Shown here: piece after piece, positions 51,539-58,714 of the stretch
How the letters are laid out: every line of letters starts with the position of its first letter
Position numbering within the stretch: position 1 is the first letter of the stretch
Assembly (NCBI GenBank): GCA_018266755.1
Contig: JAFDZW010000005.1
Span: forward strand, 1,251,880-1,315,879
Direction: 5' to 3'
Length of the DNA: 64,000 nucleotides
Source: Bacteroidota bacterium
GTDB lineage: Bacteria; Bacteroidota; Ignavibacteria; Palsa-1295
Made by a program: the position numbers and the translations under genes
Notes under the pieces: generated by a model
What the model was told of the DNA's origin: nothing
Seen by the model: the letters and a program-made list of their open reading frames with translations, nothing else
Databases searched by the model: none

Positions 51539-52180
51539 ATGCTGATTACGTTCGAAGGTATCGATGGTTGCGGGAAGACCACCCAGGCAGCACTCTTGGC
51601 AGAACAACTGAGAAACGATGGGATCGAAGTCCTGCATTTGCGAGAGCCCGGTGGGACGGAGCTTTCCGAACAGGTTCGGACATTGTTATTGAATAAAGAC
51701 TACACCCACCCGCTTGCATCCGAGGCCGAGCTATTACTCTTTGCCGCAAGCCGCGCGCAGTTGATCCATGAAGTCATCAAGCCCGCACTGGCGCGAGATG
51801 CCGTCGTGATCCTCGACCGTTTCACCGATTCGACGATCGCGTACCAAGGCTTTGGCCGTGGGATCCCGCTTGGGTTCATCGAGCACGTCAACCGCCTTGC
51901 GACCGCTGATATCGAACCGGACCTCACGTTCTTGTTGGATATTCCGCTTGCCGTCGCATCGGACCGTCGTGCCTCCTCAGGCAAGGACCGCATCGAGAAC
52001 GAGACCGAGTCGTTTTATAACCACGTGATCCAGGGTTACATGTATGTGGCGCAGCATCATACTGAGCGCGTGAATGTCATCGACGGCACCGATTCGGTCG
52101 AGAACATCCGACATAACATCTGGCGATTAGTACAGGAAGAGCGCAACTACGACATCACGCACGCCCATCACGTCAACTAA
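51539..52180 (+). CDS. tmk: Thymidylate kinase
   Basis: A 213-residue dTMP kinase for dTTP synthesis. Walker A FEGIDGCGKTT (residues 5-15), LREPGGTELSEQVR, the DRF motif in VILDRFTDSTIAYQGFGRGI, and LDIPLAVASDRRASSGKDRI in the lid region. Length is normal. ATG 51539 follows a TAATTTTG promoter element. Its stop overlaps the stop of the convergent multicopper oxidase gene by four bases. Confidence 0.95.
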   Translation: MLITFEGIDGCGKTTQAALLAEQLRNDGIEVLHLREPGGTELSEQVRTLLLNKDYTHPLASEAELLLFAASRAQLIHEVIKPALARDAVVILDRFTDSTIAYQGFGRGIPLGFIEHVNRLATADIEPDLTFLLDIPLAVASDRRASSGKDRIENETESFYNHVIQGYMYVAQHHTERVNVIDGTDSVENIRHNIWRLVQEERNYDITHAHHVN

Positions 52181-53874
52181 CGAAGCACAACGAGTTTCGC
52201 GACGTGTGCACCGCAGCGGATGATGTAGTCGCCGTTTGCGAGATCGGCCACTGCGATTACTACTTGTGATGCGCCGGTGCTAACCCGCGCCGAGCGAATC
52301 ACTCGTCCTCTGAGATCACAGAGTTCGACCCATTCGGATTCCCGCTCATTCGGCAGGCTGATTGTTACGTCGGACATCGCAGGGTTGGGTGACAACTCGA
52401 TTCCACCCGTTTCCTTACTATCTTCACGCACGGCGCCCGCATTATCCACCATGAAGTTCGCCATCATGCCGTGATCCTCGTGTTCGAGGTTGTGGCAATG
52501 GACGAGATATGTGCCCCAGTAATCCGCGAACTTCACCAGCACATCCACCGCTTCACCGGGCCGCACCAACACCGTATCCTTCCATCCCTGATCGCTTGGC
52601 ATCAACTCTCCGCCCGTACGCGAGACGATCTGAAACTGCGTGCCGTGCACATGCATCGGATGAAACTCCGTGGTGAAGGTATTTGAGAATGTCCACCGTG
52701 CGAGGGTATTGTACGGGGTCACATGATCGATGCGGTCCATCGCGTATGCTTTCCCGTTGATCGTATGATCCATCCCATCGACTCCGAGCTCCCATGTGAA
52801 CTGCTCTACCGCATCGGTAGCCACATACGGAGTGATGCTCGATAGTGTAGAAGGGAGAGACGATTTCGAGTCGCCCGTCTTCGTCACATCGAAACGGATG
52901 ATATCGAACTCGGCGCCTTGCGGGAGCGGTGCATATTGCGGACCATCGTGAAAAAACGGCAGACTCTTGAGCTTCACAGCACTGCCGTTTGCCAACTTTG
53001 AAAAGTCAGCCACGATCTCAACTCGCTCGCCTGGTGCAAGGAAACAGGTTTGCGTAGCAATGGGGGAGGCGAGTAATCCGCCGTCCGAGGCGGTGACCCG
53101 AAACGTGGAGTTGTCGTCGAACGCGAGTTGATAGATACGCGCGTTCGATGCGTTGAGAATTCGAAACCGGTAGAGTGTTGGAGCAACTTCGAGGAATGGA
53201 CTTGGCGTACCGTTAACGCAGATGGTCTCGCCGACATAGCCGGTGCGGTGATCGTCGTCGGTTGGTGAATACACCAGTTGGTTATTCGAATCGATCCTTC
53301 TGTCGGAAATGGCAAGCGGAATGTCATATTCGCCTCGCGGCAGCGGCAGCGCGCCTTCTTCGTCGTCGTCAACGATGAAAAGTCCTGCCAGTCCGCGATA
53401 GACCTGTTCGGCGGTAATCATGTCCGTATGGGCATGATAGAAGTATGTACCTGCCCGGTTGACAACTGGGAACGTGACCGTCGCAGAAGCGCCTGCGTGG
53501 ATCGGTTGCGAAGGCTGACCGTCCATTATACTGGGCACGTGCTGACCATGCCAGTGCAACACGACATCGGTTGTGAGATTATTGATGATATTCGCCGAGA
53601 ACGTATCGCCTTTCTTCACTCTGATCGTCGGCGCCGGAAATTCAGCGTTGATCGAAAGAATGGCGGTCTCCGCGCCGGTGAGCATCTGCACGGAGGTAGT
53701 CGATATTGCGAGATTCCCGCCGGGGATCTCCTTCGGGATGCGCAGCGGATTGCCGGATCCTGCCGGTCGCGAGCGGGCAAGCAACGATTGGGCGACGACG
53801 CCTGTGCGCAGTGCGCCTTGGGCGGCGATGGCAGCGGCAGTGCGCGCAAGGAAGGTGCGGCGTGTGAGTGACAT
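52177..53874 (-). CDS. Multicopper oxidase with Tat signal and T9SS tail
   Basis: A 565-residue three-cupredoxin oxidase. It begins with a twin-arginine signal (SLTRRTFLARTAAAIAAQ). The four copper-ligand clusters are complete: HWHGQH (107-112), HAHTD (147-151), HPMHVHG and HCHNLEHEDHGMM near residue 480. A T9SS sorting domain follows (LSPNPAMSD, LCDLRGRVI, KLVVLR). It should oxidise a metal or phenolic substrate with reduction of oxygen outside the cell. The longer open frame upstream reads through repeat B2, so ATG 53874 is chosen. Confidence 0.92.
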   Translation of the reverse strand: MSLTRRTFLARTAAAIAAQGALRTGVVAQSLLARSRPAGSGNPLRIPKEIPGGNLAISTTSVQMLTGAETAILSINAEFPAPTIRVKKGDTFSANIINNLTTDVVLHWHGQHVPSIMDGQPSQPIHAGASATVTFPVVNRAGTYFYHAHTDMITAEQVYRGLAGLFIVDDDEEGALPLPRGEYDIPLAISDRRIDSNNQLVYSPTDDDHRTGYVGETICVNGTPSPFLEVAPTLYRFRILNASNARIYQLAFDDNSTFRVTASDGGLLASPIATQTCFLAPGERVEIVADFSKLANGSAVKLKSLPFFHDGPQYAPLPQGAEFDIIRFDVTKTGDSKSSLPSTLSSITPYVATDAVEQFTWELGVDGMDHTINGKAYAMDRIDHVTPYNTLARWTFSNTFTTEFHPMHVHGTQFQIVSRTGGELMPSDQGWKDTVLVRPGEAVDVLVKFADYWGTYLVHCHNLEHEDHGMMANFMVDNAGAVREDSKETGGIELSPNPAMSDVTISLPNERESEWVELCDLRGRVIRSARVSTGASQVVIAVADLANGDYIIRCGAHVAKLVVLR

Positions 53875-53936
53875 AGCGATAGAATCAACCAATTCGCAGA
53901 TGCGTAGTTCCGCCAGATGGCATGCGAACCGATCAG

Positions 53937-54044
53937 TGTCATTGCGAGGAATCCGCGAAGCGGACGACGAAGCAATCTGGAATATGTCGGCCATCCACGA
54001 TTTCAGATTGCTTCGTCGGGCTGAAGCCCTTCCTCGCAATGACA
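53937..54044. repeat. Palindromic repeat family B, copy 2
   Basis: Ends TGTCATTGCGAGGA and TCCTCGCAATGACA; internal CGAAGCAATCT / AGATTGCTTCG; variable hairpins CCGCGAAGCGG and GGGCTGAAGCCC. It lies between divergent multicopper oxidase and rpe genes. Confidence 0.88.
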
Positions 54045-54143
54045 CAGGGAATATGCGAGCATGTAGCAGATGACCGCACGTCAGGTACGATCTGTCGTAT
54101 TTTGCGGGAAGCAATTTCGCCGCCCGCAGTGTTGAATTTGTCA

Positions 54144-54830
54144 ATGCATCGTACCCCAGCCATCATCGCACCATCGCTTCTGTCAGCGAATTTTGTTCGA
54201 CTTGAAGAAGACATCCGCATGCTCGAAGCGGCAGGAGCCGACTGGCTGCATCTCGATGTCATGGACGGCCATTTCGTCCCGAACATCACCATCGGTCCGC
54301 CCGTCATTGCCGCGATCCGCAAGGTCACGAAGCTGACGCTCGATTGTCATTTGATGATCACCGACCCGGACCGCTACATCCCCGATTTTGCAAAGGCCGG
54401 CGCCGACATCATTAGTGTCCACGCCGAAGCCTGCACCCATTTGCATCGGACGGTGCAACTGATTAAGTCGCTTGGCAAGAAGGCGGGCGTGGTGCTCAAT
54501 CCCGCGACGTCGCTCTCGGCCGTGAAGGAGATCCTTCCCGATGTCGATCTGGTGCTGCTGATGAGCGTGAACCCCGGGTTCGGCGGTCAGGAGTTCATCC
54601 CCTCGCTCTATCGCCGTGCGACGACGCTGCGCCAATGGATTGCCGCGCAGAACCTGAATGTCATCATCGAAGCTGACGGGGGCATCAAGCTCGACAACAT
54701 CGCCGAGGTGTACGGTTCGGGCGTGGATGCCATTGTCAGCGGAAGTGGTATATTTGCTTCAACCGACCGTGCGGCGATGATCGCTTCGATGCGCGATGCC
54801 TGCCGTTTGGCCGACAGTGTAACTGTTTGA
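54144..54830 (+). CDS. rpe: Ribulose-phosphate 3-epimerase
   Basis: A 228-residue TIM-barrel epimerase interconverting ribulose 5-phosphate and xylulose 5-phosphate. Signature segments: APSLLSANFVRLEEDIRMLE, LHLDVMDGHFVPNITIGPP, DCHLMITDPDRYIPDFAKAG, MSVNPGFGGQEFIPSLYRR and IEADGGIKLDNIAEVYGSG. All catalytic His and Asp positions are present. ATG 54144 (MHRTPAI) gives the normal N-terminus; the frame upstream runs into the repeat. A small hypothetical gene follows after 21 bases. Confidence 0.96.
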   Translation: MHRTPAIIAPSLLSANFVRLEEDIRMLEAAGADWLHLDVMDGHFVPNITIGPPVIAAIRKVTKLTLDCHLMITDPDRYIPDFAKAGADIISVHAEACTHLHRTVQLIKSLGKKAGVVLNPATSLSAVKEILPDVDLVLLMSVNPGFGGQEFIPSLYRRATTLRQWIAAQNLNVIIEADGGIKLDNIAEVYGSGVDAIVSGSGIFASTDRAAMIASMRDACRLADSVTV

Positions 54831-54851
54831 CGATTTAGTACCCGCAGTGTT

Positions 54852-55145
54852 ATGATCGCGCGAGCGCTTTCATGCAACTGGATCCAGATCGAAGTCACCG
54901 ACGACGTCTGGCAGCAGTGCCTATCCACACATCCCGACCTCGTGCTCGAAGACGTGCTCGACACGATCACGACGCCCGACGACATCTTCGGCGACGGCAA
55001 CGGCAAGATCTTCGTGAACCGCCACATGCCGGACGGTCGCTGGCTCATCGTCGCGTACCGCGAAGGCGGTGGCGAGCATGGCAGTTTCGAGGACGCGTTC
55101 TTCTCGCACAAACCGCGCACGTCGGAGATGCGGGTGCAGCTCTGA
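54852..55145 (+). CDS. Small hypothetical protein downstream of rpe
   Basis: A 97-residue acidic protein, not recognised with confidence. The order of segments (DDVWQQCLSTHPDLVLEDVL, ITTPDDIFGDGNGKIFVNRH, GRWLIVAYREGGGE, EDAFFSHKP) is reminiscent of small BECR/RelE-like or DUF4258-type proteins, where a HP motif near the start, a central strand pair and a final aromatic strand recur. That comparison is tentative. It starts 21 bases after rpe and is probably co-transcribed. Confidence 0.6.
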   Translation: MIARALSCNWIQIEVTDDVWQQCLSTHPDLVLEDVLDTITTPDDIFGDGNGKIFVNRHMPDGRWLIVAYREGGGEHGSFEDAFFSHKPRTSEMRVQL

Positions 55146-55174
55146 AGCCTGGCTATCAGCGCCCACTCTTCAAC

Positions 55175-55318
55175 ATTGTCATTGCGAGGACTGCGCGGCA
55201 CTACCCTTAAGGCCTTCCACGGCTCTGAGTGCAGTCCGTGGCAATCTAAGAACGTTCGGTTATACGACCCTTCGTAGATTGCTTCGTCGCCGCATTGCGG
55301 CTTCCTCGCAATGACAAT
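55175..55318. repeat. Palindromic repeat family B, copy 3
   Basis: Ends ATTGTCATTGCGAGGA and TCCTCGCAATGACAAT are a perfect 16-bp inverted pair. It is longer than copies 1 and 2 because of an extra hairpin segment with CACGG...CCGTG. It fills most of the gap before the aldolase gene. Confidence 0.88.
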
Positions 55319-55431
55319 CTAACGTGGGCTCCGATTTGCCTGCCCTTAGGGGAACAAACTCCCCCATTCCTACGATACAATACCTCTTCACACCACCCAA
55401 TTCAACGCAAACGCGATCTAATCGTATTTCT

Positions 55432-56445
55432 ATGGCAAAGAAGCAATTATCAAAAGGGAAATTCAACGGTATCAATGCATGTGCCAACGCTCGCGGAGTA
55501 ATTAACGCTGCCGCAATGGATCAGCGCGGATCGCTCAAGAAGTCGATCGGCAAGGCCATGGGACACGATGCGACGAACGAGGACCTAACCAACTTTAAGA
55601 TCTCCGTCACCAAGATCCTGACGCCCTACGCTTCTGCCATCCTGATGGACCCCGAGTACGGCCTGCCGACACTCGAGCACCGCGCACCCGGCACCGGCGT
55701 CCTGCTCGCCTATGAGAAGACGGGCTACGATGCCAATACGAAAGGCCGCTTGCCCGATCTACTCGACACTTGGAGTGTCCGTCGCCTTGTCGAGGCCGGC
55801 GCGAATGCGATCAAGATTCTGCTCTATTACAATCCGTTCGATACCGCAGCGATCAACGCCCGCAAGCATGCGTTCATCGAGCGCATCGGTGCCGAGTGCA
55901 CTGCGCTCGATGTGCCGTTCTTCCTCGAACCGCTCGCGTATGACGATGCGATGGACGAGAAGGGCTTCGAATTTGCAAAAGTCAAGCCGAAGTATGTCGA
56001 AGCATATATGAAAGAATTCTCGAAGGATCGTTATGGCGTTGACATTCTGAAAGTCGAAGTGCCCGTGAATATGAAGTATGTCAGCGGCACGAAGGCATAC
56101 AACGGCAGCGAGGAAGCCTACACGCGCGACGAGGCAAAGAAGCTCTTCAAGCAGGCAAGCGACGCGGCGACCAAGCCGTTTATCTATCTCTCGGCCGGTG
56201 TATCCGACGATGTCTTCCGCGAGACGATCGAGCTCGCCGGCGAAAGCGGCGCGAACTTCTCGGGCGTGCTTTGCGGCCGCGCGACGTGGCAGGACGGCGT
56301 GCCGATCTTCGGCGCACAAGGCAAAGACGCACTCGAAGCATGGCTCCTCGATCGCGGCGTTGCGAACATCAAGTCGCTCAACGAAGTCATCGATAAATAC
56401 GCGAAGCCCTGGACGACGGTGTACGGCGAAGTAGAGGCCATATAA
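55432..56445 (+). CDS. LacD-type tagatose/fructose-bisphosphate aldolase
   Basis: A 337-residue class I aldolase of the LacD family (DUF2090/DeoC-like TIM barrel). Key blocks: AAAMDQRGSLKKSIGKA, ILMDPEYGLPTLEHRAPGTG, NAIKILLYYNP (candidate Schiff-base lysine), FFLEPLAYDD, VDILKVEVPVNMKYV and PFIYLSAGVSDDVF, FSGVLCGRATW. It would cleave a ketose 1,6-bisphosphate to DHAP and glyceraldehyde 3-phosphate. ATG 55432 (MAKKQLSKG) is preferred over earlier in-frame starts in non-coding sequence. A terminator follows at 56498. Confidence 0.88.
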   Translation: MAKKQLSKGKFNGINACANARGVINAAAMDQRGSLKKSIGKAMGHDATNEDLTNFKISVTKILTPYASAILMDPEYGLPTLEHRAPGTGVLLAYEKTGYDANTKGRLPDLLDTWSVRRLVEAGANAIKILLYYNPFDTAAINARKHAFIERIGAECTALDVPFFLEPLAYDDAMDEKGFEFAKVKPKYVEAYMKEFSKDRYGVDILKVEVPVNMKYVSGTKAYNGSEEAYTRDEAKKLFKQASDAATKPFIYLSAGVSDDVFRETIELAGESGANFSGVLCGRATWQDGVPIFGAQGKDALEAWLLDRGVANIKSLNEVIDKYAKPWTTVYGEVEAI

Positions 56446-56447
56446 CT

Positions 56448-56483
56448 GAGATGTATGAGATGTGCGGGACGCATGGGATGATC
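56448..56483. repeat. 9-bp-period tandem array, locus 3
   Basis: Units GAGATGTAT, GAGATGTGC, GGGACGCAT, GGGATGATC begin two bases after the aldolase stop codon, as at the dehydrogenase stop (48465). Confidence 0.5.
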
Positions 56484-56497
56484 CCTGAGCCCGATGA

Positions 56498-56528
56498 GAA
56501 GACCCGCCCAATGGCGGGTCTTTTCGTT
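56498..56528. terminator. Bidirectional terminator between the aldolase and a T9SS gene
   Basis: A 10-bp stem AAGACCCGCC / GGCGGGTCTT with CAAT loop; TTTCGTTT follows on the plus strand and a short T-run precedes CTCA on the minus strand. Confidence 0.8.
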
Positions 56529-57805
56529 TAGTGCTGGATCTGTACGAGTTGAGAGCCGTGCATACCAGAAGTCGTCACGCCAACGATATACATACCGCTC
56601 GCTAGATCTCGAGTCTCGATCGTTACCGACGGTTCAGATGTCGCGATAGACCGAACGACATTTCCGCGAAGATCATACAGCACCACGCGTGCCGGTGCGG
56701 GGAGCGTAAGGTGCAATGCGTTCGAAGCAGGGTTGGGGGTGCAGGTGAACGAGGCATTGGGTCGATCACCGATCAGCACCGTGCCCTGGTCTTCCATTCT
56801 GATCCGCCAGGTCTGAGACCACCGGCTCTGACCTTCGGAGTTTAGGCCAGCGACTCGCCAGTAAACAACCGGGACATGAATTGGAAACGTGAACGTCGTG
56901 ACGGGAGTAACAGAAGTATCATCAAACATCACAGATGCAAAGCTTGAATCGGTGGCTATCTGTATGTGGTAGGAAGTGATCGACCACATCGAGTCCCATC
57001 GGAAGTCCACAGGACCAGTCACCATCAATAGTGAGTCGCTCGTCGGATACCGAGGGTTCGGTCTGAACCGAAGCGCAGAGACTGCAGACGATGGCAGAAA
57101 TGAGGCGATGGAATTGATCTGAGCGTATCCGCTGCTGTTTGGACCGCTGCCGATGACAAGACTACTTACTATGTTCAGCGAAGAATCTAACCGCGTGCTA
57201 TGGAAATCTGAATGGTAGTCCAGATGCACATTCGGCGATGCCCAGTGATTGAACGTAACGGTATTCTGGGCCAGATCGAATGTGATGTTCACAAGTCCCG
57301 AGTCGGCAGTATTGATAACGTTGCCGCTTGAAGCATCAGAGTAGTTGTACGTTTCGTGTGCAAATGGAACTGACTGAATGACAGACGTTGACAATCGTCC
57401 GGCAAGAAGCCGCGACTGGATGTCAAACCGTGCTCGGAAGAGGCAGAGAAAATCTTCAGAGATCATTTTGCCCTGCCCAAGCTCGTGCTGACCAAAAAAA
57501 CTGTTGCTACAACTCCAGAGAGACAACAGCGAGGGCATCGATCGGAAGCCCCGTACCTCGACCTCTACCGGTCCGGCCATCCCCCTGCCGGAACGTGGAA
57601 TAGTGCACACGAGAACACTATCACTCCAGGCCAACAACGATATTCCAACACTATCGACCCAAACCGTACCAACCTCTGATCCAAACTTTCCAAAGACGTG
57701 CAGTTGCTCCGTTGTCTCATCCACCACCATCGAATCAATCCGCGGAACCTGCGCGGACGCATTCGCCGCGATCAAAAGGAGCACTAGGGCAAGATACTTC
57801 ATCAT
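56528..57805 (-). CDS. T9SS-secreted protein with fibronectin-like segment
   Basis: A 425-residue exported protein. Signal peptide MMKYLALVLLLIAANASA; a beta-rich N-domain (residues 20-230) without recognised family; a fibronectin type III-like segment (VDFRWDSMWSITSYHIQIAT, VVYWRVAGLNSEGQSRWSQT, residues 250-335); and a T9SS tail (CTPNPASNA, LYDLRGNVV, SQLVQIQH). The frame is open far upstream across the divergent sigma gene, which is an antisense artefact; ATG 57805 or 57802 gives the signal peptide. It is a single gene. Confidence 0.8.
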   Translation of the reverse strand: MMKYLALVLLLIAANASAQVPRIDSMVVDETTEQLHVFGKFGSEVGTVWVDSVGISLLAWSDSVLVCTIPRSGRGMAGPVEVEVRGFRSMPSLLSLWSCSNSFFGQHELGQGKMISEDFLCLFRARFDIQSRLLAGRLSTSVIQSVPFAHETYNYSDASSGNVINTADSGLVNITFDLAQNTVTFNHWASPNVHLDYHSDFHSTRLDSSLNIVSSLVIGSGPNSSGYAQINSIASFLPSSAVSALRFRPNPRYPTSDSLLMVTGPVDFRWDSMWSITSYHIQIATDSSFASVMFDDTSVTPVTTFTFPIHVPVVYWRVAGLNSEGQSRWSQTWRIRMEDQGTVLIGDRPNASFTCTPNPASNALHLTLPAPARVVLYDLRGNVVRSIATSEPSVTIETRDLASGMYIVGVTTSGMHGSQLVQIQH

Positions 57806-57923
57806 CCTAATATATACCCTCAACCTCCCATTCGGAGCAACAATTCTTCCGTGGGCACGGGGTTTTGCCCCAAGGGCAAATACTTGTTTTCCCAATCCCA
57901 AAAACTCCGTGACTTTCTTCTCG

Positions 57924-57931
57924 TAAATTTG
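57924..57931 (+). promoter_or_regulatory. Bacteroidota-type -7 element (TAAATTTG)
   Basis: An exact TAnnTTTG match 30 bases before the TTG chosen as start of the sigma factor. It argues against the GTG at 57851, which would lie upstream of the promoter. No standard -33 TTG. Confidence 0.45.
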
Positions 57932-57961
57932 TTGTTTACGGACGATTACACCTTCGCCGCG

Positions 57962-58714
57962 TTGAAGAAAGCCGTCAAGAAACCGACACCAGGCCCCAAA
58001 TCGCCGAAGCCGACGCCTGCTGCGCCGCCTGAGGCACCGGCGGCCGCACCTGCCGCGCGCAGGCATTCGGTGCTGGAGGAAAAGGCCGAACAGGCGGTCG
58101 AGAAGGTAAAGGAAACCTCCGAGCGGCAACTCGAAGATAAAATGCTCGTGCGCCGCGCCCGCAGCGGCGACCAGCGCGCCTACGCCGAGCTCGTCAAGCG
58201 GCACCGCCGAGGCATCGAGCGGCTCATCCGCCCGATCTGCCGAAACTCCTCGAGCGACGAGATCGAAGATCTCGTACAGGAAGCCTTGACAAAAGCGCTC
58301 ACCCATCTCGATTCCTATTCGGAAGAATACGCGTTCAGCACGTGGCTCTATCGCATCGCGACGAACCACGCCATCGATCATTTGCGGCGTCGCCGCCTCT
58401 CGATGTTCTCCATCTCGTCGATGCCCGGAGGCGGCGATTCGAAGATGAGCGACGACGAAGGCAAAGACCTCGAGCTCGCCGACGAATCGTGGGTGCCGGA
58501 CGATGTGCTGCTCGCCTCCGAGCGCACCAAGCTCATCGAAGAAGCGATCGAGCAACTGCCCGAGAATTACAAGCGCATCATCAAGCTGCGTCATAACGAC
58601 GACCTCGAATACGACGAGATCGCACGCAAACTGAATTTGCCGATGGGTACGGTCAAAGTCCATCTCCATCGCGCTCGTGCTGCGCTCGGCAAGCTCCTCG
58701 AAGGAAAGATCTGA
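57962..58714 (+). CDS. Sigma-70 family (ECF-like) RNA polymerase sigma factor
   Basis: A sigma factor of about 250 residues with a Lys/Pro/Ala-rich N-terminal extension (KKAVKKPTPGPKSPKPTPAA) and a charged helix before region 2 (ELVKRHRRGIERLIRPICRN, DLVQEALTKALTHLDSYSEE, FSTWLYRIATNHAIDHLRRR). After a glycine/acidic linker comes region 4 (LPENYKRIIKLRHNDDLEYD, LPMGTVKVHLHRARAAL). The exact start is uncertain: GTG 57851 and TTG 57962 are possible; the latter agrees with the promoter element. No anti-sigma gene follows; instead a membrane glycosyltransferase-like gene overlaps its stop. Confidence 0.85.
   Translation: MKKAVKKPTPGPKSPKPTPAAPPEAPAAAPAARRHSVLEEKAEQAVEKVKETSERQLEDKMLVRRARSGDQRAYAELVKRHRRGIERLIRPICRNSSSDEIEDLVQEALTKALTHLDSYSEEYAFSTWLYRIATNHAIDHLRRRRLSMFSISSMPGGGDSKMSDDEGKDLELADESWVPDDVLLASERTKLIEEAIEQLPENYKRIIKLRHNDDLEYDEIARKLNLPMGTVKVHLHRARAALGKLLEGKI

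Noticed and set aside
53875..54144. Long N-terminal extensions of the multicopper oxidase and rpe frames
   Set aside because: Both would be read through repeat B2. The Tat signal and the canonical rpe N-terminus mark the true starts.
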